Source: Deltaproteobacteria bacterium (GTDB lineage: Bacteria > Bdellovibrionota > FAC87 > UBA2466). Taken from it: DNA of 64,000 nt. The stretch covers positions 37,294 to 101,293 of the forward strand of contig JACPWY010000051.1 of the NCBI GenBank assembly GCA_016196825.1, written 5' to 3'. This document shows, piece after piece, positions 1 to 8,416 of this stretch. A program made the translations under genes and the position numbers. The notes below the pieces were generated by a model. The model saw nothing but the letters and a program-made list of their open reading frames with translations, had not been told where the DNA came from and did no database searches. The stretch's first letter is position 1. Every line of letters begins with the position of its first letter.

Positions 1-295
1 AGGACCAACCACTGGGAAAACGCAGATCAATCGCAATAGTGCAATTTTTTGAACGCTCGTCTGCGGCCAGACCTGGTTCTGCGACCGCAATATATTGGTC
101 AAAAATCAACGTAAAGGCATGCGCGTCAGGAGAGAGCGAATGCGCCGTACTCCCACGGGGGCAACCACTACCAAGCGCCACCACGCTGTCGATGTAAACA
201 GTGTTCGGATCGGGAGCCTGCGCTAACGTCGCCGAGGTCATGAAAAGTAGGTGGAATACACTAGCGAGAGATGCAGAATGACTTCGCCACGGCAT
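1..295 (-). CDS. DUF4360 secreted protein, 3' part outside window
   Basis: This gene is not in the ORF track because it runs off the left edge. The minus frame opens with ATG at 295, preceded by a good Shine-Dalgarno (GGGGAGGAAG). It encodes a signal peptide ending near TLAQA, then GSGCPRGS, LSPDAHAFTLIFDQY and a KNCTIAIDL stretch. These match the DUF4360 pattern (conserved Cys, Asp and hydrophobic strands) and also the second DUF4360 gene of this window at 4689. The protein is probably exported. The function of the family is unknown. The C-terminal half and stop codon are not visible. Confidence 0.8.
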   Translation of the reverse strand, partial: MPWRSHSASLASVFHLLFMTSATLAQAPDPNTVYIDSVVALGSGCPRGSTAHSLSPDAHAFTLIFDQYIAVAEPGLAADERSKNCTIAIDLRFPSGWS

Positions 296-329
296 GGTAC
301 TTCCTCCCCAAAAAGGTTTGGCCCCAGTG

Positions 330-406
330 ATCCCAATGAGTTGATAAGCAATTAATGAGCCATGTTGGGATTTTATTGGCGAGGGCTCGCTGGCCTGGGA
401 TCCCAA
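330..406. promoter_or_regulatory. TTGGGAT half-site cluster between divergent genes
   Basis: The 288 bp between the DUF4360 gene (leftward) and the cytochrome-like gene (rightward) hold ATCCCAA at 330-336, TTGGGAT at 365-371 and the palindrome TGGGATCCCA at 396-405. Three or four copies of one half-site in 77 bp suggest an operator. A possible -10 (TATAAG, 551-556) lies just upstream of the rightward gene. I see no coding sequence in this gap. That it binds a regulator is inference. Confidence 0.35.
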
Positions 407-583
407 GTGGGCCGAGGTGAGCGCCTGGAAATCCGGTGTCCTTTTGATACCATCGACCGCGGACCCCCGCTTTGACCCTAAGGGCCCTAAGGTGACAGTT
501 TTTGTCTCGGAAAATTTTCGAGCCTCGATATTTTAGCCTCTTGGCGATGGTATAAGACACGCTCTTTCTTACTGGAGGGTGCA

Positions 584-2065
584 ATGGGTTACTCCAATGC
601 CATTGGTTTTTCTTTTTTCTTTGCGCTTGTCGCCTTTGCCGAATCACCGGCGCTTCAAACGGTTCTTGGCAAATGCGTTGCCTGTCACTCGACAAAGCTA
701 GAGGTGCCACTAGGCCTCAGAAAAGAAAAGGGCCTTCTCTGGGTTTTGCCACAGGTCAGCGACGGAGTTCTGGAGGATATGAGCGCGCGGGCAAAGCTGA
801 ATCTCGATGAGCGTCAGACCTTGGTCGAGTCGGTGAATCGCTTGCGATCGAGCGAGGGCGACCAGGCAAGTCCCACCTGCTTCCTTCCCGGCGTCGATCA
901 GAAGAGAAAACTCAACCGCCTTCCGTCGCTGAGCGCTGATAGTTCGGGACTCGCCCGCTGGGTTTTTGCCAACAAACATCGCATTCTTTTTTATGACAAG
1001 GTCTCGGTTCCGCGGACCTGGTTCGGCGATTTGCCGACGCAACATCTCAGCCCGGCGGCCCCAATCAATGCCACTCAGTACCGAGACAAGGGTTACCACG
1101 CGAATGCCGGCATGGAGTTTCCCTGGTTGCACCCCGCCGGAGTAGACTGTTCCCAAAACGCGAGCTCCGATAAGTTTGTCGTCCCTTCACCGGGCGGCAC
1201 CATCTTGAAGATGGTCGTTCGAACCAAATCCAGCCATCCCAAATACTTCGGAACCGAAGAAAATGTTCGAGGGCCGCTCCCCTCCTGGGATTTTTCGCCG
1301 GGAACCACCTTTGGCGAAGTGTTGAAGGTGGATGGTCTCCCCTTTGAGATTCGGCTGAGAAGTCGGCAGGAAGACGGCACATGGAAAATGGATGTTCTCA
1401 AACCCTTCGAGTCGACCGAAGAGTTGGTGGAGGGCCTGAGGGCCCTTTGCGCTCGAGCCTCTCATCCGGTCGGTTGCCAATCGATCCCTGCGATCATTGA
1501 CCGTCTGCAGTCGCCGAAAAGTGTGTTCGTCCCGAAACTCACCGACTACCTGAACACTGCTGCCTTAGGAACGAAACGTGACCCGCTAACATTGAGCTCT
1601 ACAGCACTCACGGCTCTTTCCGCCGAGGCTACGTTGCAGGATCTCCCGTCGTTTCCGCAGGATGTTAGACAGGCTCTTTTGACGGAAACACCATTCAAAT
1701 CGGTTTTTGGAAAGCCGTGGACCAAAGCCAACCCTCCGGGTTGGGCACCGACCTCAAGCAGTGAAGGGAGTCTCGTTCCCAAGGCCTATTTCGCAGGATT
1801 TCTTCCGATGACCGAGACCGCCTGTATGAAATGCCATGAAACGGCTGGACGCCACGTCAACAACTTCGACCCGAGTGCGAAACAGATGTTCGACCCCATT
1901 GCGGAAGACACTCCCCGTCCAAGGAGTTGGTATTTCTTCGTGCAGGGAGCAGACGGCATCCTCTCCTTCCACCCCTTCGAACCTAGGGCGATTCGGGAAA
2001 GGCGAGCGGCCGGGCGCGAGAATGTGCGCGAGTGCTTAGTGCAGTCTGGTTTAGTGATCGAGTAG
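584..2065 (+). CDS. Secreted di-CxxCH cytochrome c-like protein
   Basis: The 493 aa product has a signal peptide (about residues 1-20). It has one CxxCH haem motif soon after (CVACH, near residue 31) and a second near residue 415 (CMKCH). Two CxxCH sites in an exported protein indicate covalent c-type haem and a periplasmic redox role. The 380 residues between them match no family I recognise. ATG at 584 is supported by GGAGG 6-7 nt upstream. The gene is monocistronic or followed at 70 bp by a lipoprotein gene. Electron donor, acceptor and substrate cannot be read from the sequence. Confidence 0.65.
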   Translation: MGYSNAIGFSFFFALVAFAESPALQTVLGKCVACHSTKLEVPLGLRKEKGLLWVLPQVSDGVLEDMSARAKLNLDERQTLVESVNRLRSSEGDQASPTCFLPGVDQKRKLNRLPSLSADSSGLARWVFANKHRILFYDKVSVPRTWFGDLPTQHLSPAAPINATQYRDKGYHANAGMEFPWLHPAGVDCSQNASSDKFVVPSPGGTILKMVVRTKSSHPKYFGTEENVRGPLPSWDFSPGTTFGEVLKVDGLPFEIRLRSRQEDGTWKMDVLKPFESTEELVEGLRALCARASHPVGCQSIPAIIDRLQSPKSVFVPKLTDYLNTAALGTKRDPLTLSSTALTALSAEATLQDLPSFPQDVRQALLTETPFKSVFGKPWTKANPPGWAPTSSSEGSLVPKAYFAGFLPMTETACMKCHETAGRHVNNFDPSAKQMFDPIAEDTPRPRSWYFFVQGADGILSFHPFEPRAIRERRAAGRENVRECLVQSGLVIE

Positions 2066-2134
2066 CCGCTCGATTGATCGCATGCGTCATCGATGACCCT
2101 TGCTCTCTCGCGCGTAAGCGATTTTAATCATTTG

Positions 2135-3310
2135 ATGCTGAAAACTCTGATTCTTTTCCTGAGCGGTTCCATTCTTCTGTCATGCACCAAGACGTCCTCG
2201 AGTGGTGGCCAAAGCGACGGCATTCAGTCGTTAGGGGCGTTGCCCAAAGTGACAGCGGCTGTGAAGGCCAGCAGCGGAAGCAGTTTTCGTGCGGCGACCA
2301 GCGGCCTGAAGTTTTCAGAGGTGAGCACCCAGGCCTGGACGGGCAAGAGCCGCACCATGTGTTTCACCGGAGATGTGATTCGCAACATTATGGCGGAGGC
2401 GGGGGGGCCCGATCTGGCCCTTTGTAAATTGGGCGTTTTGGAGACTAACTCACTCTTGACTCCGACCTATGATGGCACTTCCCAATACTTCTCCGTTGCG
2501 GGCCTGGATGGCGCCGGGACGACGCGTCTTTTCAAATTCGACGCTACCAAGACAGGCTCATCGATAACCGATTTTCACATGTTTTCCTGTAAGAATTCGT
2601 CGGCACAAGACAGTTACCTGACGGCTACTTTTTCGCCCGATCCCACGGGATCCAGCAGCGGTCTCTTTGTTTCCATGCGCAGCTTGAGCCACTATTCATC
2701 GGGGGGCACGACCGGTAAGCAGATGGCTACGACCAGTGGCATGACCGATTCCGACGGGGACTGGTCGGAAAAAATGATCACCTATCAGGGAATCAGTTCT
2801 ACCACGACCTGGTCGCGCACCTCCTCCATGAGTATCACGCAAGCGAGCGATTCGCTCACGGTGTATGGCTCCTTTACCGGTGCCGCGGGTGGAACCAATG
2901 AAACGAATTGTTTTTGGGCGAAGACCCAGCTTCTGAATATGGAGACACTGGTCACGGCGGCGTTGGGCGATGGCTTTATGAAACATCAGCTCAACGTGGG
3001 AGGAACCACCTGCTCCGGTTCGACGACCAACGCCGCTTGGACAGGCGATGATCGAGCTGTCGTGGCCGATCCGACCACTTCGACCTACTACACGGCCTCT
3101 CAGGACATTATGGCGCTCGTCCCGGCGTTGGCCTCGGTTCCCGATGCCAACGTCTCCTTTACTTCCCAAGAGACATGGGATTGCACTGCGTCTGCACCGA
3201 CAACCATTGATCTCACAAGCCCCACCACTGCGGTGAGCGCTGCCCTTGCGGCGTGCGAGGAGAAATACTCGCTGAGCCGTGCGGGATCCAATTGCCAGTC
3301 CGGGAGTTAG
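2135..3310 (+). CDS. Putative lipoprotein, Ser/Thr-rich
   Basis: I place the start at the in-frame ATG at 2135, not 2093. From there the product begins with a short basic/hydrophobic signal and the lipobox LLSC, so Cys is lipidated and the protein is membrane-anchored. The mature part (about 370 aa) is rich in Ser, Thr and Gly, with several spaced cysteines, as in many Bdellovibrio-like surface lipoproteins. No domain is recognised. No clear Shine-Dalgarno is seen for either start. It follows the cytochrome-like gene in the same direction with a 69 bp gap. Confidence 0.6.
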   Translation: MLKTLILFLSGSILLSCTKTSSSGGQSDGIQSLGALPKVTAAVKASSGSSFRAATSGLKFSEVSTQAWTGKSRTMCFTGDVIRNIMAEAGGPDLALCKLGVLETNSLLTPTYDGTSQYFSVAGLDGAGTTRLFKFDATKTGSSITDFHMFSCKNSSAQDSYLTATFSPDPTGSSSGLFVSMRSLSHYSSGGTTGKQMATTSGMTDSDGDWSEKMITYQGISSTTTWSRTSSMSITQASDSLTVYGSFTGAAGGTNETNCFWAKTQLLNMETLVTAALGDGFMKHQLNVGGTTCSGSTTNAAWTGDDRAVVADPTTSTYYTASQDIMALVPALASVPDANVSFTSQETWDCTASAPTTIDLTSPTTAVSAALAACEEKYSLSRAGSNCQSGS

Positions 3311-3366
3311 TGCCTATCAGCTAAAATGACTTGGATCGAGGACTCCGGATCAAATGGCAAAGTCGT

Positions 3367-3418
3367 CTATACTCTATTTTACTCGACACTAAATTAGAGT
3401 ATAGTCTATTTTAATAGA
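3367..3418 (+). promoter_or_regulatory. Paired AT-rich repeats upstream of the ATPase gene
   Basis: Two copies of TATASTCTATTTTA lie at 3368-3381 and 3400-3413 (13 of 14 bases identical), 32 bp apart, about three helical turns. The same DNA also forms inverted repeats: CTATACTCTA (3367-3376) with TAGAGTATAG (3395-3404), and TCTATT-TT-AATAGA (3405-3418). It ends a few bases before the ribosome-binding site of the DUF4143 ATPase gene. It reads as a strong operator candidate; the binding protein is unknown. Confidence 0.5.
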
Positions 3419-3434
3419 GCCAAGGAGACCCCCC

Positions 3435-4568
3435 ATTCGGTATCTATCCCCAACAATAAAGGCCGACATGCGTCAAAAGATGATCCTGCTCGGCGGGCCA
3501 AGGCAGGTTGGAAAGACTACCTTGGCAACCAGCTTTCTCACTCCCCCAGGAATTGACCATCCCGCTTATTTCAACTGGGACTTTGTAAAAGACCGTCCTC
3601 TTATCTCATCCGGCGAGCTGCCCTGGCAGGAACCTGTAATTGTGTTGGACGAAATCCACAAGTTTGCTCGCTGGCGCGGCCTCCTGAAGGGATTTTTCGA
3701 TAAGTTCCATCGGAAAACATCTCTCCTGGTCACGGGATCTGCCAAGCTCGATCATTACCGCAAAGGCGGTGATTCAATGCTGGGTCGCTATCGATATTTT
3801 CGCCTGCATCCATTTAGCTTGATGGAAATGAGTTCCAATCCGAAAGCCACTGATCTGGACCATTTAATGAAGTTTGGGGGATTCCCGGAGCCCCTGAGCG
3901 GATCAACCGAACGAGAGCTGAGACTTTGGCAACTTGAGCGAACGTCCAAAGTAGTGCGCGAGGATTTGCGCGATCTCGAGAGCGTAAAAGAGATTTCGCT
4001 TGTGGAGCTTTTGGTGGAAGCCCTCCCCACCCGAGTGGGGGCTCCACTTTCAATCAAAAGTCTACGAGAAGATCTCGAGGTTGCCCATGAAACCGTGGAT
4101 CGATGGGTGGGTATTCTAGAGAACCTCTATTATTGTTATCGAATTGCGCCTTTTGGTTCACCCCGAATCAAGGCCGTGAAAAAAGAACAAAAACTGTACC
4201 TCTGGGACCACGCGCAAGTGCCCAACGATGGGGGATTTCGATTCGAAAATCTCGTAGCCAATCAACTCCTCAAATTCTGCCATTTTAGGCAAGACACTCA
4301 GGGGCATCGGATGGAGCTACGCTTCATTCGTGATGTCGATCGCCACGAAATTGATTTTATAGTCCTTGAGGAAAGGCGCCCGATATTTGCGGTCGAATGC
4401 AAGACGGGCGAGAAAATGGTTAGCCCATCGATCACCTATTTCAAACCAAGAATCGCCTGCCCTCGGTATTTTCAAGTCCATCGCGGAACCAAGGACTACG
4501 TTCATACAGGAACCGGCTGTCGAGTCCTCCCGTTCACAACATTTTGTCACGAAATGAAGATGCCATAG
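3435..4568 (+). CDS. AAA ATPase with DUF4143 domain (probable ATT start)
   Basis: The protein belongs to the AAA+ / DUF4143 family. It has Walker A (GGPRQVGKTT), a Walker B-like VIVLDEIHK, an arginine-rich sensor region (GRYRYFRLHP), and a C-terminal DUF4143 part with the nuclease-like HEIDFIVLE...AVECKTG pattern. The ORF track starts at ATG 3468, but the reading frame continues upstream with RYLSPTIKAD, the usual N-terminus of the family. AAGGAG (3422-3427) sits 7 nt before ATT at 3435. No ATG, GTG or TTG occurs between the upstream stop (3402) and 3468, so initiation at ATT is likely. Cellular role is unknown for most members. Confidence 0.75.
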   Translation: MRYLSPTIKADMRQKMILLGGPRQVGKTTLATSFLTPPGIDHPAYFNWDFVKDRPLISSGELPWQEPVIVLDEIHKFARWRGLLKGFFDKFHRKTSLLVTGSAKLDHYRKGGDSMLGRYRYFRLHPFSLMEMSSNPKATDLDHLMKFGGFPEPLSGSTERELRLWQLERTSKVVREDLRDLESVKEISLVELLVEALPTRVGAPLSIKSLREDLEVAHETVDRWVGILENLYYCYRIAPFGSPRIKAVKKEQKLYLWDHAQVPNDGGFRFENLVANQLLKFCHFRQDTQGHRMELRFIRDVDRHEIDFIVLEERRPIFAVECKTGEKMVSPSITYFKPRIACPRYFQVHRGTKDYVHTGTGCRVLPFTTFCHEMKMP

Positions 4569-4688
4569 GGCAACGCCTAACCGGGGCCGAAATAGCCAAA
4601 TTGGACAAAACGATACCAAGTTTGCGCTCTATCCCCTCGAAGAACCCGTGGAACGCCCCTTGCATTCACTTGGGTGGGAGGAGGCACT

Positions 4689-5702
4689 ATGAGGCTACTG
4701 TTAGTAAGTTTGTTCACTAGTTGGGCCTTCGGGGGACCAGCGGTATCCTTGTCCCAGCTTCGTTATTCCGGAACGGGCTGCCCAGCGGGCTCGACGAGCT
4801 CGCTCTTTTCGCCTGACGGAGAGGTCCTCACCCTGCTTTTTTCTGATTATGTAGCCTCCCCTAATGAAATCCGTTCTTGTGCGATTGATTTCGAGCTGAG
4901 CTATGAGCCGGGCTGGGCGTTTGCGGTGTACCGTACCGATCTTCGTGGCTACGCCACGGCAGAATCCGGCGCCTCGGCACTTCAGGATGTGGGCTTCCGG
5001 ATCGGTAACGGACCTTATCATTTGTTTGCGACTCAGACTCTGAGAGGACAATATGATTCCAATTACTTCTTTCGCTACGTCGTAGGGGGGAGCGACTTGA
5101 GTTTTTCGAGTTGTCCGTCGACTCAACAACGGATCAAGCTGCGCACGTCGCTAAGGACTCTCGGGAATGCCGTTATGACGGTTGATTCCATCGATGGGTC
5201 CGTGGAACAGCAGTACCGTATTGCTTGGAAACGCTGCGGAGATGCGCCTCCTGGCGCAGGCACTCTTCCACTTTATAGAGCGTATAACCCCAATGCCGAC
5301 TCTCACTTTTACACGACAAATCCCTACGAGTACCGTTCCGTCGTGGCACGAGGTTATCGCGGTGAGGGTGTTGCGGTCCTGGTGAGCCGAACAAAGAGCC
5401 ACCCTTCTCTTTCCGCTATTCACCGACTCTATAACCCCAATAATGGCCGCCATTACTACACCACCAATAGCGCAGAAAAAAACAGTCTGGTCACCCTGGG
5501 ATGGCGCCACGAAAAGGATGAAGGCTATTTGTACGTAACCCAGGTCGTGGGCACCGAGGTCGTTAATCGTCTCTACAATCAAAAAACCGGGGGACACCTC
5601 TTCACAGCTAATGAGGCAGAGGCCCATTACCTTCTCAGTTACCCTGGCACTCCATGGAAACTGCACAGTCCGTTGGGCTATGGGTTGACTGAGATCGAAT
5701 AG
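4689..5702 (+). CDS. DUF4360 protein with C-terminal DUF5648 repeats
   Basis: The real start is ATG 4689, placed behind GGGAGGAGG, giving a signal peptide. Residues about 20-190 are DUF4360-like (GCPAGS, SPDGEVLTLLFSDY, SCAIDFEL), as in the partial gene at the left edge. The C-terminal 140 residues hold three copies of a YR-YNPN-..-HFYTTN / LYNPNNGRHYYTTN motif, the DUF5648 repeat seen in secreted bacterial proteins. This is therefore a two-module exported protein. The repeats are probably a surface-binding or carbohydrate-associated module, but that is inference. Confidence 0.75.
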   Translation: MRLLLVSLFTSWAFGGPAVSLSQLRYSGTGCPAGSTSSLFSPDGEVLTLLFSDYVASPNEIRSCAIDFELSYEPGWAFAVYRTDLRGYATAESGASALQDVGFRIGNGPYHLFATQTLRGQYDSNYFFRYVVGGSDLSFSSCPSTQQRIKLRTSLRTLGNAVMTVDSIDGSVEQQYRIAWKRCGDAPPGAGTLPLYRAYNPNADSHFYTTNPYEYRSVVARGYRGEGVAVLVSRTKSHPSLSAIHRLYNPNNGRHYYTTNSAEKNSLVTLGWRHEKDEGYLYVTQVVGTEVVNRLYNQKTGGHLFTANEAEAHYLLSYPGTPWKLHSPLGYGLTEIE

Positions 5703-5724
5703 GTTGGTCGATTCTTGCGGTGAC

Positions 5725-5745
5725 TGGTTTCCATTTCTGAAACCG
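5725..5745. promoter_or_regulatory. Operator candidate A: TGGTTTC-N7-GAAACCG
   Basis: This is an inverted repeat TGGTTTC-CATTTCT-GAAACCG, followed directly by a further half-site GGTTCC. It sits about 80 bp before the GTG start at 5826. The same architecture with a 7 bp spacer recurs at 6469, 8313 and 12335, each time upstream of a secreted-protein gene. Confidence 0.55.
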
Positions 5746-5825
5746 GTTCCTCCCATCCAAGAGCTTTTTGAATTAGCTGTTATCGGAGCGTGCTGGTATT
5801 CCTCAATCCGCCTGAGGAGTAAAAT

Positions 5826-6452
5826 GTGCAAAAGTCATTGGTAAGCTGTTTTGGAATAGTTTTTCTGCTGGCGTCTCCAGCTTTCGCAGAGGCCTTCGTC
5901 GGTTACTCTTGGAGTAACCAAGTGGTTGAGGCTGGTCCGGGCCAGACAGGCGTAGTCTATTTGGGATTTGGGAGTGCGCCAGTTTATGGAACCCCGCCTC
6001 CGATAAAAGTCATTCCCAGACCACCGACCAGTCAAAATTGCGCCGCGTTCGCGGGAAAATATCAATTATACGTCGAACCAGGAAAAAGATCCTGGCTCAT
6101 GCCTGGTTCTGTAATGCAGATCAATGCAGATTGCGGACTTTTGGCGAGGGCCAAATTGAACGGCATTCCCTACGTGTTTCATATGGAAGGCTACCTGAGG
6201 CGATACCCGGGGAGTAGTTCCTGGTACTACGATCCTGGCGCTTATAGCGCATGGCCGGGTTGCACCGCGAGGGCCGAGCTGTTCATCGAACCCCACGCAG
6301 CCGAGGGGATTGCAATTCCTCCCTACTATTCGAGCATCTCCGCAGCCCTCCGCTATGAAATTCCATATTCAGATGTCTGCCAGGTGGACTACACGGTAGA
6401 CACCAATTCCGACCACCTTTACAGAGTCGCCCAGGCATTGCCAGTTCCCTGA
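5826..6452 (+). CDS. Small secreted protein, unknown
   Basis: The 208 aa product has a clean signal peptide ending in SPAFA and a mature part rich in Tyr, Pro and Gly with four or more cysteines, as expected for an extracytoplasmic disulfide-bonded protein. No domain is recognised. The start is GTG 5826, with GAGGAG 6 nt upstream. An ATG two bases earlier (5824) opens a six-codon ORF that ends in TAA and overlaps the real start, so ribosomes could start in either frame. Operator candidate A lies upstream. Confidence 0.6.
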   Translation: MQKSLVSCFGIVFLLASPAFAEAFVGYSWSNQVVEAGPGQTGVVYLGFGSAPVYGTPPPIKVIPRPPTSQNCAAFAGKYQLYVEPGKRSWLMPGSVMQINADCGLLARAKLNGIPYVFHMEGYLRRYPGSSSWYYDPGAYSAWPGCTARAELFIEPHAAEGIAIPPYYSSISAALRYEIPYSDVCQVDYTVDTNSDHLYRVAQALPVP

Positions 6453-6468
6453 GTGACTTTTCAGAAAC

Positions 6469-6489
6469 TGGTTCCAAACAATGAAACCA
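6469..6489. promoter_or_regulatory. Operator candidate B: TGGTTCC-N7-GAAACCA
   Basis: The inverted repeat TGGTTCC-AAACAAT-GAAACCA differs from the consensus by one base and is preceded by GAAAC, an extra half-site. It lies 90 bp before the start of the frameshifted propeller gene at 6579, in the same relative place as the other copies. Confidence 0.5.
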
Positions 6490-6578
6490 GAAATTCTTGA
6501 CGTGTCTCTCCGTGTTATTCAGATCCAGGTGCTAGCCTTGCCACAATAAAGTTCCATCTCAGCCACCGAGGAGCCAGT

Positions 6579-7524
6579 ATGAAATGCAATCGATCACCAT
6601 TAGCACCAATTGCAATGATCTTCTTCCACATCATCGCAGTCGGTGCGGCCGTGGCCGTTAATCCCGTAATTATTGAGAAGGATCGTCAGCAGGCGATGGC
6701 GGTAGCAACGGATGGGAAGAGGGTATTCTGGAGCGAATTCGAACGTTCTTCGTTTAGAGGAAGGATCATGTTATTTCCTATATTGGACTGTTCAAGGTCA
6801 ATCGAGCGGACAGCTGTTACGTTTTGATCTCCAAACCGGAAAGGCAATGGTCCTTGCGGAGTATCTGGCGAATGCCTTCGGCCTCACTCAGGACTCCGAG
6901 TATGTTTACTTTGGAACCGAGGACTACAACCACCTGGGTGGGGCAGACGCGAGCATTGTTCGAGTCGCCAAAGCTGGGGGAAAGGTCGAAACGATTGCGG
7001 CCCATCAGGTTTTCCCTTTTAGGTTAGCAATAGCTGGTGACTACGTTTATTGGACCACCTACCAGGAGTCAGGCCAACTCATGCGGGTGCGACGAGCTGG
7101 TGGACCAGTTGAACTTCGGGGCTATGGTATCCGTTACCCCGACGCCCTAGCCGTGGATTCAGACAATGTATACGTGGGCGGCCGTGGCGATCAGACAGTT
7201 TATGCCTTCGCTCACAACAATCAGCAGGAGCCGTCAGTTCTCTATAGAGGGGAGATAGCAACGGGAATCAGCGATATGGTCCATTTTGGAGAGAGTCTTT
7301 TCTGGGTCGATGACAGCAGCAGTGGTTTTGTCGCGCGCCTTCCGGTTGGGGCGCAGACGTCGGTGAATTCGCTGCCACAGACAGCAGCCCCCACGTCCCC
7401 TAGCTTGTCGTCGAGCTTTCCAAAATTGGTTTATAACCGTGATGAAAAACGGGAGGTGCGCGTACAGTCGGACGTGTTCCTTCCGTACCAAGTCGTGAGC
7501 AAGAGTCAGTTACGGTCCTATTGA
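6579..7524 (+). pseudogene. Secreted beta-propeller-like gene with a frameshift
   Basis: The gene begins at ATG 6579 behind GAGGAG, with a signal peptide and a first propeller-like strand (MAVATDGKRVFWSEFE). That frame ends at 6827. Translation continues in the +1 frame (ORF 6712-7524) with further strands of the type YVYFGTED, YVYWTTYQESGQLMRV and NVYVGGRGDQTVYAF. These are repeated propeller blades with small ligand-like turns. The frame switches between about 6745 and 6775. Either one base has been gained or lost in the genome, or it is a sequencing error. The intact protein would be about 315 aa and exported. Operator candidate B precedes it. Confidence 0.65.
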
Positions 7525-7581
7525 ATCTTTGCTGAGAAATGAGCCTGTGAAATATTTGCAGTGTAGAAGAGTTCCTTGCCA

Positions 7582-8322
7582 ATGAGGCGACGGCATTTCG
7601 TCCTTGGGTGTTTCCTGGCAAGTTATATTGTGACTGCGAGAACAATTCTCGTTCTTGCGCCCCACCCGGACGACGCCGCCCTTTATGCAAGTGGAGTAAT
7701 CTACGCTGCTCATCAAAGAGGGGACGTGGTGAAGATCGCGTTTCTGACCAACGGTGATTTCTATACCGATATCGACGATCACTATGTTGAAAGAGGTTTG
7801 AAGCTTGAGGAAGAAACGGTGGCCTCCATGGCGGAGCTTGGGCCTCAGGCGGAGGACCTACTTTTTTTGGGCTATGGCGATACAACCACGGAGTTCATAT
7901 ACCATAGGAAGGACGAAACAAGCGTTGTCACCTCTCCTGCGGGCGTGAGTGCCACCTATGCGCAGTATGGGCTAAATCGGCAATCCTTTCATGAGACAGT
8001 GTTTGGCTCCCCCGCCCCTTATGTGAGAGGGAATATCCGCGCCGACTTCAGAAAGATTCTTGAGATCCATCGCCCCGATGAGATCTTTGCAACTCATTTG
8101 GTTGATGAAAACCCGGATCATGCCGGAGTGTACCTCTTCCTGTACGATGCCCTGGTTGCCTTTAGCCGTACCGAGATGGGGAAGTTTTATAACCCTGCGG
8201 TTTACTGTGGAATCGTTCATGCTCCCAATGAATCAGACTGGCCTCAAAAACCAGGATCACAATCAAAGCCCTTTGCCCGGCCGAAGTATCTGGAGCTTAC
8301 CGCTCGTCGGCCTGGTTTCTAG
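7582..8322 (+). CDS. Secreted PIG-L/LmbE-family deacetylase
   Basis: The start is ATG 7582 (the track uses an upstream TTG). After a signal-like N-terminus comes VLAPHPDD, the PIG-L metal-binding motif, then GVIYAAHQRGD, LTNGD and the ENPDHAGVY motif carrying the other metal ligand. PIG-L enzymes are zinc-dependent N-deacetylases of N-acetylglucosamine-type sugars. Export would place this one on wall or surface glycans. The product (246 aa) ends soon after a FARP motif where many relatives continue, so the C-terminus may be shortened. Its stop codon overlaps operator candidate C. Confidence 0.75.
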   Translation: MRRRHFVLGCFLASYIVTARTILVLAPHPDDAALYASGVIYAAHQRGDVVKIAFLTNGDFYTDIDDHYVERGLKLEEETVASMAELGPQAEDLLFLGYGDTTTEFIYHRKDETSVVTSPAGVSATYAQYGLNRQSFHETVFGSPAPYVRGNIRADFRKILEIHRPDEIFATHLVDENPDHAGVYLFLYDALVAFSRTEMGKFYNPAVYCGIVHAPNESDWPQKPGSQSKPFARPKYLELTARRPGF

Positions 8323-8333
8323 ATTGGAAACCA
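8313..8333. promoter_or_regulatory. Operator candidate C: TGGTTTC-N7-GAAACCA
   Basis: A perfect inverted repeat, TGGTTTC-TAGATTG-GAAACCA, overlaps the stop codon of the PIG-L gene and lies about 85 bp before ATG 8417. A further TTGGTTCC half-site lies near 8393. The position suits control of the two small secreted-protein genes downstream. Confidence 0.6.
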
Positions 8334-8416
8334 ATTACTTGGTTATGGCGCGTTAGTTGTGGACGCCATTTCCGTCGTTCTGCTATTGGTTCCGCTAACA
8401 AGTGCTGGAGCCAAAG

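Noticed and set aside
261-710. 149 aa minus-strand ORF at the left edge
   Set aside because: It overlaps the real DUF4360 start and the intergenic operator region; composition is arginine-rich and signal-free, typical of a spurious frame.
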